Source: Dehalococcoidia bacterium UBA1141
Lineage (GTDB): Bacteria; Chloroflexota; Dehalococcoidia; Lucifugimonadales; UBA3495
DNA length: 35,232 bases
NCBI GenBank assembly: GCA_002311385.1
Contig: DCAE01000116.1
Span: forward strand, 116,135-151,366
Direction: 5' to 3'
Numbering within the stretch: position 1 is the stretch's first letter; each line of letters starts with the position of its first letter. The notes under the pieces were generated by a model. That model saw nothing but the letters and a program-made list of their open reading frames with translations, was not told the origin of the DNA and ran no database searches. Of this stretch, positions 1 through 6,243 are shown piece by piece. The translations under genes and the position numbers were made by a program.

Positions 1-26
1 CGAACGATTCCAAGGAGATAGATATC

Positions 27-611
27 ATGGCCAGACTGCGCGGAATCACCGAAGAAGAGGCGACTCCGGAGGTCCAAGAGCTGTTTCAACGTCAGAAGCG
101 AATGTTCGGCGACGTGTTAAACACCACACCGATATTCGCTCTTAGGCCGACAATCATGGAAGGATCAACCGCCTTGGCCGCTGGCATCGATGCCTCGGGC
201 CTGATTGAGCCGTCTTTAAAGTACTTGGTGTACACCAAGACTGCCTGGATCAACGGTTGCCCGTTTTGAATTGACATCAATGCGTCCAGGGCGGCGCAAG
301 AGAACGGCTCGGCGGAAAAACTAGGGCAGCTAGACGCCTACAAGGGCAGCGATATTTTCAGTGGCCGGGAGAAGCTGGCGTTGGAGCTTGCCGAGCGTAT
401 GACCCACACCAGCAAACGCGTAACCGACCGCTTCTTCACCAAGCTCAGAAAGGAATTCACAGACGAGGAGTTGGTGGAGCTTTCGGCGATAATCGCCTAC
501 GAAAATTTTCGTAGCAAGTTTAATCCCGTGTTCGGCATTGAGGCCAACGGTTTGTGCCACATTCCCGCAGTCCAAGAGATGGCCGCCACGGCCACGGAGA
601 AGCTCCACTGA
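27..611 (+). CDS. AhpD/carboxymuconolactone decarboxylase-like selenoprotein (CxxU)
   Basis: Probable thiol/selenol peroxidase of the AhpD-like fold, 194 residues when the TGA at 267-269 is read as selenocysteine (residue 81). The sequence reads NGCPFUIDIN, so the TGA falls exactly on the second Cys of the CxxC redox pair (C78, U81). The same frame continues as coding sequence to a TGA stop at 609-611, giving a normal length for the family. ATG 27 follows AAGGAG at 12-17. A stem-loop at 281-298 fits a bacterial SECIS element. AhpD family members use the pair to reduce peroxides or regenerate a peroxiredoxin; the partner here is unknown. Position 85, often His in AhpD, is Asn. A plain nonsense mutation would be the alternative, but it would have to hit the redox Cys position by chance and leave the rest of the frame intact. 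Confidence 0.88.
281..298 (+). promoter_or_regulatory. Candidate bacterial SECIS stem-loop for U81
   Basis: TGCGTC (281-286) pairs with GGCGCA (293-298) through six base pairs, one of them a G-T wobble. The apical loop is CAGGGC. The first loop G (289) is separated from the TGA by 19 nt, inside the roughly 16-37 nt range known for bacterial SECIS elements recognised by SelB. It lies inside the coding sequence, as bacterial SECIS elements do. Pairing was done by eye. Confidence 0.6.
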
Positions 612-693
612 GGCATTTTAGGCAGCCCTTTTAATCCTAACGTTATGTAAACTTGAGGCGCAAATTACCCATTCTCAGTAACAAAAGGCGAAA

Positions 694-1197
694 ATGGAAG
701 AAAATAAACCTGACCTGTTAATCATATACACGACCAAGAACGGGCGCACCGGCGGAATGGTCGAACCAATTCAGCAGGGAATCATCGACGGGGGAGGCAC
801 CGTAATTACCCGGCGTGTCGATGAAGTCCAGTGGGAGGAGATGCTGGCCGCCAAGGGCATCATCGTGGGAACTCCCGTGCGCTTCGGTGGCGTGGACTGG
901 GAGATTAAGCGGTTATTCGATGTCACCGCCTTCCAAGACTATCCGGGGCCTCTCGATGGCAAAGTCGGCGGCGCTTTCGTAGGTGGCGGGAGACCCGGTG
1001 GAGGCGCCGAGCTATGTCTGTTGAGCATGTTACACATCCTTTTGAATCACGGCATGGTCATCCAGGGACATGCTCTCTCGACCCACTACGGTCCGGTGAT
1101 GCTCCGTGACACCCCACAAGAGGAAATCGATTCAATCTGCAATGCATGGGGACAGCATTGGGCAGCCTTAGTGCATCGCCTGTACCGTTCAGATTGA
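694..1197 (+). CDS. Flavodoxin-fold NAD(P)H:quinone oxidoreductase, WrbA-like
   Basis: A 167-residue flavodoxin-fold protein, probably FMN-binding and reducing quinones with NAD(P)H. The N-terminus has a hydrophobic beta strand followed by a phosphate-binding loop (IIYTTKNGRTGGM, about residues 10-22). The middle has GTPVRFGGVDWEIKRLFD (about 59-76), which matches the WrbA GTPTRFG region. VGGGRPGGGAEL then resembles the WrbA glycine loop that contacts flavin. WrbA is usually about 190-200 residues, so this is a short member. The start is preceded only by a weak AAGGCG. It lies 82 bp after the Sec-AhpD gene on the same strand, so the two may share an oxidative-stress role; that link is inference. 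Confidence 0.75.
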   Translation: MEENKPDLLIIYTTKNGRTGGMVEPIQQGIIDGGGTVITRRVDEVQWEEMLAAKGIIVGTPVRFGGVDWEIKRLFDVTAFQDYPGPLDGKVGGAFVGGGRPGGGAELCLLSMLHILLNHGMVIQGHALSTHYGPVMLRDTPQEEIDSICNAWGQHWAALVHRLYRSD

Positions 1198-1265
1198 TGG
1201 TCCCTGTTAATAGTCCCGAAACATAAACCCAGCAAGTGATTCCAAATACGTGGCAATTTTTAATC

Positions 1266-2198
1266 ATGCAAAAAGCAGTAACCAACATTTTCCCCGTGGC
1301 ACCCTTCGACTTTGAGCTAACGGCGGGCTACCACACCTACTTCCAAGGCCGGTACGGCTCGGATTCGCTGACCGACGGCGTGTACCGCCGGTTGCTGGAC
1401 TTGGATGGAAACCTGGTGCTCGCTTCGGTGCGGTCCGTGGGCAGCGTTGAGGCTCCGGAACTGGCCGTGGAGTTGCAGTCCCAACGCTTGAACTCTCAAG
1501 ATATCGAGAAGGCAACTGAGCAAGTAGCCTGGCTACTGGGCACTAGCCAAGACTTAACTCCTTTTTACGAGACAGCGCAACAAGACACTCCTCTGTCAGC
1601 CATCGTCAACCAGTATCACGGCCTGCATCTGCCCCATACCGCCTCGGTGTACGAAGCCGTGGTCCTGGCTATCTTGGGCCAACAGATTGCTACCAACGTC
1701 GCTCGGATCATCCGGACCCTCATAATAGAATCCCACGGTCCCAATCAGGTATTCGACGGAGAAGATTTCTACGCCTTCCCTCGGCCGGAGACCCTGGGCG
1801 GCTTATCCATAGAGGAACTGCGGGGGATGAAGCTGAGCCAGCGCAAGGCCGAGTACGTGCAAGGAATATCCCTGGCTTCTAAAAACTTTTCACCTGATTC
1901 CTCACCAGACGGCTTTGAGTCCTTACACCGGATGTCCGACGAAGACGTCGTGGCGAGCATGGTGGCCCTGAGAGGATTGGGGATCTGGACGGCCCAGTGG
2001 GTGCTAATCAGGGCGCTGGGTAGGCCCGACGCACTACCCTTGGGCGACCTCGCCCTGCGCCGGGTGGTATCAAGGGTGTACTTCGAGGGAGCGGAAATCA
2101 ACGACGCTCAACTGGGCGAGTTCGCCCAGCGCTGGTCGCCGTGGAGGGCCTACGCCACTGTCTACCTGTTCACCGCCATGCGTAGCGGGATGGCGTAG
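1266..2198 (+). CDS. DNA-3-methyladenine glycosylase II-like (AlkA/HhH-GPD family)
   Basis: Base-excision repair glycosylase of the helix-hairpin-helix GPD superfamily, 310 residues from ATG 1266; an in-frame GTG lies at 1236. The N-terminal about 110 residues are AlkA_N-like. The HhH segment reads LRGLGIWTAQWVLIRALGR, followed by LPLGDLALRR, in which D261 is the expected catalytic Asp. The glutamine-rich ILGQQIATNVA helix is typical of the superfamily. It would remove alkylated purines such as 3-methyladenine from DNA. It ends 6 bp before the convergent ffh stop codon. Substrate range cannot be told from sequence. Confidence 0.85.
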   Translation: MQKAVTNIFPVAPFDFELTAGYHTYFQGRYGSDSLTDGVYRRLLDLDGNLVLASVRSVGSVEAPELAVELQSQRLNSQDIEKATEQVAWLLGTSQDLTPFYETAQQDTPLSAIVNQYHGLHLPHTASVYEAVVLAILGQQIATNVARIIRTLIIESHGPNQVFDGEDFYAFPRPETLGGLSIEELRGMKLSQRKAEYVQGISLASKNFSPDSSPDGFESLHRMSDEDVVASMVALRGLGIWTAQWVLIRALGRPDALPLGDLALRRVVSRVYFEGAEINDAQLGEFAQRWSPWRAYATVYLFTAMRSGMA

Positions 2199-2204
2199 GA
2201 GCGG

Positions 2205-3542
2205 TTACTTGAACATGTTCATCAGGGCTTTGGGGTTACGGGACTTGGACAACTGACGCACCATTTTCTGGGTCTGTTTGAATTGGTTTAGCAGTTGGTT
2301 TATGTCCTGGGGCGTGGTGCCGCTGCCTTGGGCGATGCGGCGGCGGCGGCTACCGTTTAGTATCTCCGGCTTCTGACGCTCCTCGCGGGTCATTGACCGG
2401 ATTATGGCTTCGATGCGCTTTACCTGACCGTCGTCGTCAAGAGCGCCCGCCGGGAGCCGCTTGGCAAGCTGACCCATACCGGGAATCATCTCCATGACCT
2501 GACTCAGCGTTCCCATCTTCTTCACGCTCTGGATTTGCTGCAAGAAGTCTTCCAGATCGAAGGTAGCCTGACGGAACTTGCGCTCCATCTCCTTGGCCTG
2601 CTTCTCGTCGGTCACCTCTTGGGCTTTCTCGATCAGGGTGAGGATATCCCCCATGGCCAGGATGCGGGAGGCCATGCGGTCGGGGTGGAATTGCTCTAGG
2701 GCGTCGGGCCGTTCGCCCATGCCCAGGTACTTTATGGGCACGCCCGTAACCTTGGTCACGGACAACGCTGCGCCACCGCGGGCATCGCCGTCCATCTTGC
2801 TCATAATCAGGCCGGTCAGAGTTACTCTCTTGTGGAACTCCTCGGCGGCGTTGACCGCATCCTGACCCGTCATGGCATCGATCACCAAGAGCGTCTCTTG
2901 GGGCGAAACCGCCTTTTTCACTTCTTCCAGTTCCTTCATCATCTCTTCGTCGATGTGAAGGCGCCCCCCGGTATCGACAATCGTCCAAGTGAGGCCCAGT
3001 TCCGTGGCCCTCTTCAAGCCCCCTTTGGCGACCTTTGCCGGCGTGGACGAAGCAGGGTCCTCAGTGTAAACGGGGATGTCCAGTTGCTTGCCCAATGTTT
3101 CCAATTGCAAGATAGCCGCAGGACGACGCAGGTCGGCTGCAACCAACAGTGCACGGTGCCCCTGACGCCGCAGGTCCAAGGCCAACTTGGCGGCAGTGGT
3201 GGTCTTACCCGAGCCTTGCAATCCCACCAGCATCAACACGCTGGGGGGTTGGCTAGACGGCATCAGACGGTGGTCGCCTCCGGTAAGTAGGGCGGTCAAC
3301 TCTTCGTGGACAATCTTGACAACCTGCTGGCCGGGAGACAGGCTCTCCATCACGTCAGAGCTTAGGGAACGCTCTTTTATCACCGCGACGAAGTCCCGGG
3401 CTACTCGAAAGTTCACATCGGCTTCAAGCAAAGATCGGCGAATCAAACTCAGGGCTTCATCGATGTCTTTTTCGGTCAACCGCCCCTTGCTGGTTAGCTT
3501 CTGGAAAATACCGCTGAGCTTGTCGGTTAAATTGTCAAACAT
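2205..3542 (-). CDS. ffh: Signal recognition particle GTPase Ffh/SRP54
   Basis: The protein subunit of the signal recognition particle, 445 residues, binding 4.5S RNA and targeting nascent membrane proteins to FtsY. Order of parts: N-domain helical bundle (about 1-90), G domain with P-loop GLQGSGKTT (about 107-115), G3 DTGGRLHID, G4-like SKMDGDARGG, then the methionine-rich M domain with MEMIPGMGQL and a C-terminal SKSRNPKALMNMFK. Length and domain order are normal. Two small departures are visible: the G3 motif is DTGGR instead of the usual DTAGR, and G4 begins SKMD where TKxD is usual. It is transcribed alone, with a repeat-bearing spacer upstream. Confidence 0.97.
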   Translation of the reverse strand: MFDNLTDKLSGIFQKLTSKGRLTEKDIDEALSLIRRSLLEADVNFRVARDFVAVIKERSLSSDVMESLSPGQQVVKIVHEELTALLTGGDHRLMPSSQPPSVLMLVGLQGSGKTTTAAKLALDLRRQGHRALLVAADLRRPAAILQLETLGKQLDIPVYTEDPASSTPAKVAKGGLKRATELGLTWTIVDTGGRLHIDEEMMKELEEVKKAVSPQETLLVIDAMTGQDAVNAAEEFHKRVTLTGLIMSKMDGDARGGAALSVTKVTGVPIKYLGMGERPDALEQFHPDRMASRILAMGDILTLIEKAQEVTDEKQAKEMERKFRQATFDLEDFLQQIQSVKKMGTLSQVMEMIPGMGQLAKRLPAGALDDDGQVKRIEAIIRSMTREERQKPEILNGSRRRRIAQGSGTTPQDINQLLNQFKQTQKMVRQLSKSRNPKALMNMFK

Positions 3543-3624
3543 TCTCGTTTTTGTTCCTGTATTTCAGAAAGTTTATGGTTCGACTTGCCGATCGGATTGG
3601 TGGTGCCTCAAAGTTAAGTTTTTA

Positions 3625-3750
3625 CCATGTCACCCTGTTTCAACCATGTCACCCTGAGCGGAGCGAAGGGTCTTTGCGGTAAGTTAGTTTCTCGGTTGAA
3701 AGCGAAACAATGAGATTCTTCGCCGCTTCGCTTCTCAGAATGACAGTTTC
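3625..3750. repeat. Dispersed inverted-repeat element (MITE-like), copy 1
   Basis: The left arm starts at GTCACCCTGAG (3648) and continues GAGCGAAGGGTCT to 3673. The right arm at 3713-3744 is its imperfect inverse, ending TCTCAGAATGAC. The 13-mer CCATGTCACCCTG occurs twice in tandem (3625-3637 and 3644-3656). The arms match the 12212-12290 element in this window in both motif and layout. The rest of the 3543-3859 spacer holds nothing else I can identify. Confidence 0.65.
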
Positions 3751-3859
3751 AACTAACTTCACTGGGACCTTCACTTGCACATCCGTTCGTCGCCGTCAGA
3801 CGTTCAACTTTGAGTGTATAGGGATTTTAGGTTGATGGCACGATTAGGGTCAAGGCGGG

Positions 3860-4984
3860 CTACTCCCATTTGAACAGTTTTACCGCAACCAGGAAAGTAA
3901 TTATCAGCCATACGGCCAAGCCCAAAAGGCTCCATCCCTGGGACCAGAGCGCTTCCCCGTCTATCGCTACGTTGCGCAGAGCGTCAATCAGGTAGGTCAA
4001 TGGCAGGAAATCCGTTATCTTTACCAAGACCTCCGGCATGGCGTCTCGTGGAAAGAACACGCCGGACAGGAACATCATGGGCAAGGCAATAATGTTGGCA
4101 ATCGGGGCAGCCACTTCCTCGTTCTTTGCCCATCCCGACACGGCGAATCCCAGGCTGACGAAGACGCCCCCGCCGAGGAGAGCTAGGAACAAAATCGACG
4201 CCATGTTGCCCAGAATCTTCACGTCGAACACGAACACCCCAATAGCGATTAGAACCAGGGTTTGTAAGATGGAAACGGACAAACGTGTCGCTACCTGGCC
4301 GAATAGAAAACTGCCTGGGTGCACCGGCGTGGCTAGCAACCGGCGCAAGATACCCCGGTTCTTCAGCTGGACGAAGGTAAACGCCACGCTGAATAGCCCC
4401 ATCTGCATGATGGACATGGCAATCAACCCAGGCATTAGGAAATCGATGAACCGCAGGTCACGATTGTAGATTGGTCTTGTGGTGATTCCGAAGCGGAAAG
4501 GCACGTCGGTCAAAGCGAAGGTCATCTCGTCCAGAATCTGACTGATTACGGTCTGGCCGATTTGGACCTCCCTAGTCTGGCTCACATCGAAGAGCACCTC
4601 AACCATGACGGGGCCACCGGGTTGCCCGAATTCCGGCGGGATTACAACCACCAAATCCCGCTCGCCTTCCTCCAACGCCAATCGTTCGCTCGCTAGGACG
4701 CCAATTCCGGCTTTGCCGGTCCCGGTTTGATGAAAAAGCGCCACCGCTTCCGCCTTCTCCAAGGTACTGATTAGGTTGCGGGATGCGCTGGTGCGGGCTT
4801 GGTCAACCAAGCCTAATTCAACCCTACCGAAATCGCCAAAATTCAGCACTCCGAAGATGACCATCAGAACCAAGGGCAAGAAGAAGGTCCAGAATATGGC
4901 CTGCCCGTCCCGGTACCACATCTTCATCGATGCAACGGTCAATACCCAAGTGGTGTTGGTTCTCCAATTCAAAAACACCTTCAT
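3860..4984 (-). CDS. ABC-2 type transporter permease
   Basis: Membrane subunit of an ABC exporter, 374 residues. One N-terminal hydrophobic segment (about 27-47) is followed by a large extracytoplasmic loop of about 130 residues. Five further membrane segments occupy roughly 185-372, the usual ABC2_membrane_3 arrangement. The C-terminal part includes the typical LPMMFLSGVFFPRDAMP and FLPLTYLIDALR segments. Its start overlaps the end of the ATPase gene by 4 bp (ATGA), so the two are translationally coupled and form one exporter. The substrate is not evident; the family exports drugs, lipids or polymers. Confidence 0.9.
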   Translation of the reverse strand: MKVFLNWRTNTTWVLTVASMKMWYRDGQAIFWTFFLPLVLMVIFGVLNFGDFGRVELGLVDQARTSASRNLISTLEKAEAVALFHQTGTGKAGIGVLASERLALEEGERDLVVVIPPEFGQPGGPVMVEVLFDVSQTREVQIGQTVISQILDEMTFALTDVPFRFGITTRPIYNRDLRFIDFLMPGLIAMSIMQMGLFSVAFTFVQLKNRGILRRLLATPVHPGSFLFGQVATRLSVSILQTLVLIAIGVFVFDVKILGNMASILFLALLGGGVFVSLGFAVSGWAKNEEVAAPIANIIALPMMFLSGVFFPRDAMPEVLVKITDFLPLTYLIDALRNVAIDGEALWSQGWSLLGLAVWLIITFLVAVKLFKWE

Positions 4985-5784
4985 GCGTCTCGTAAATCGT
5001 GGCCGGTGAGTTCCAGAAAAACGTCCTCCAAGTTTGCGGCTTTCTCCGCCCGTTCTTTGTGAAATCCACCGGATAGCAACTCGTTTATCAGTGCATCGGG
5101 AGAGTCCAAGGCCACGATTCTGCCTTGGTCCATAATCGCCACCCGGTCACACAGTTCTTCTGCTTCCTCCATGTAGTGAGTGGTCAGTAGTACCGTTTTG
5201 CCTTGGCCTTTGAAGGCCTTGATTAGCTCCCACATGTGACGCCGGGCTTGGGGGTCCAAGCCGGTGGTGGGTTCGTCCAAGAACAGCACAAGAGGGTCGT
5301 TTACCAGGGTTGTGGCCAAGGAAAATCTTTGTTTTTGACCCCCGGACAGGTCCTTGAAAACCGATTTGGCCCGGTCCTGCAATTCCACCTGGCCCAGCAA
5401 TTCCAGAGGGTCAACCTGCCGGTGATAGATGCTGGCAAATACTTGGAGAATCTCGGCGAGGGACAGACGATCGAAGAAAGTAGTTGACTGGAGTTGTATG
5501 CCAATCATCGACTTGACGGCCCGGGGGGTTTTCTCGACGTCGATACCGTTGATCCAGGCAGTTCCGCTGTCAGGCACGCGCATACCCTCCAGGATTTCCA
5601 CCGTGGAGGTCTTACCAGCGCCGTTGGGGCCTAGGATTCCAAACACCTCCCCCGCGTCGATGGAAAAGGACACCCCGTCCACGGCGCGGATGCCGCCGTA
5701 TGCTTTGCACAGGTCAATCACTTTTACGATTGGTTCAGCGCCCGATGAATCCCGACCGGGCCTTGGGTTGTTAACTTGGGCCAA
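4981..5784 (-). CDS. ABC exporter ATP-binding protein (DrrA/CcmA-type)
   Basis: The nucleotide-binding subunit paired with the overlapping permease. Walker A is GPNGAGKTS, the signature is LSGGQKQR, Walker B is LVLFLDEPTTGLDP and the H-loop is TTHYMEEAEEL. I place the start at TTG 5784 because GGGAG lies 8 nt before it. The longer in-frame ATG at 5847 has no Shine-Dalgarno site and would add a non-conserved tail before the conserved EPIVKVIDL strand. It drives ATP-dependent export with the downstream permease. No dedicated regulator is adjacent. Family assignment is firm; the exact start is not. Confidence 0.92.
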   Translation of the reverse strand: MAQVNNPRPGRDSSGAEPIVKVIDLCKAYGGIRAVDGVSFSIDAGEVFGILGPNGAGKTSTVEILEGMRVPDSGTAWINGIDVEKTPRAVKSMIGIQLQSTTFFDRLSLAEILQVFASIYHRQVDPLELLGQVELQDRAKSVFKDLSGGQKQRFSLATTLVNDPLVLFLDEPTTGLDPQARRHMWELIKAFKGQGKTVLLTTHYMEEAEELCDRVAIMDQGRIVALDSPDALINELLSGGFHKERAEKAANLEDVFLELTGHDLRDA

Positions 5785-5930
5785 TAAAGCAGCTCCCTTT
5801 CTGGCTATAGGTGAGGGTGAATCGGAAAACCTACAACTAATATACATGGACGATCGTGGAGGTGGAAATTGAATTTTGTGTGATCGCGTCGAAGACCGAA
5901 TTTATTCTTGGCAGATGAATACGAGGGAGA

Positions 5931-5971
5931 TTCCCCTGTATCCCCCTTTTGGAAAGGGGGATACAGGGGGA
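5931..5971. repeat. Perfect 17-bp palindromic hairpin (CCCCTGTATCCCC type)
   Basis: Positions 5933-5949 pair perfectly with 5953-5969 around a 3-nt TGG loop, and a T-G and a T-A pair extend the stem outward. The arms are C-tract and G-tract rich. It has no T-run, so it is not a classical terminator. It sits between the divergent ABC exporter genes and sbcC. It resembles intergenic palindromes known in many bacterial genomes. The remainder of 5785-6132 shows no gene. Confidence 0.8.
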
Positions 5972-6150
5972 TTTAATCGCATTATCGATCGCCCAAGTTT
6001 GTTAAGTGCCGGTGATAACGTGATTTTTGCTTGGATCGTTGATTTCAATCTACAACTTCTCTTTGTGAATATTCCAGGCACGGGAGGGACATTCCTGCTA
6101 AAATATCGCCAATTGCACTGAGGCGAACCCAGAAGGAAGGAGTGACAGTG

Positions 6151-6243
6151 ATGGGAGTCAGTTGGGCTTGCTTCGGCGGCAATTCTGGTTACTTTTCATC
6201 ATTCCCCGCAGCAATGCATATTTGCGTTGGAGACGTGCGGTGA
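6151..6243 (+). CDS. Putative 30-residue leader peptide coupled to sbcC
   Basis: An ATG at 6151 follows a very strong Shine-Dalgarno site, AAGGAAGGAG (6133-6142), at 8 nt spacing. The frame runs 30 codons and stops with TGA at 6241-6243. That stop overlaps the GTG start of the SbcC-like gene (GTGA at 6240-6243), the classic geometry of translational coupling. The peptide is not recognisable (it begins MGVSWACFGG) and has no signal peptide or repeat. It may act only by delivering ribosomes to sbcC. Conservation in relatives would decide whether it is real. Confidence 0.45.
   Translation: MGVSWACFGGNSGYFSSFPAAMHICVGDVR

Noticed and set aside
2437..2988. Long antisense ORF inside ffh, and similar ones in mfd, proA, proB and sbcC
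   Set aside because: They lie opposite well-supported conserved genes, have low-complexity Arg/Gly/Ala composition and no Shine-Dalgarno site; they are shadows of GC-rich codons.
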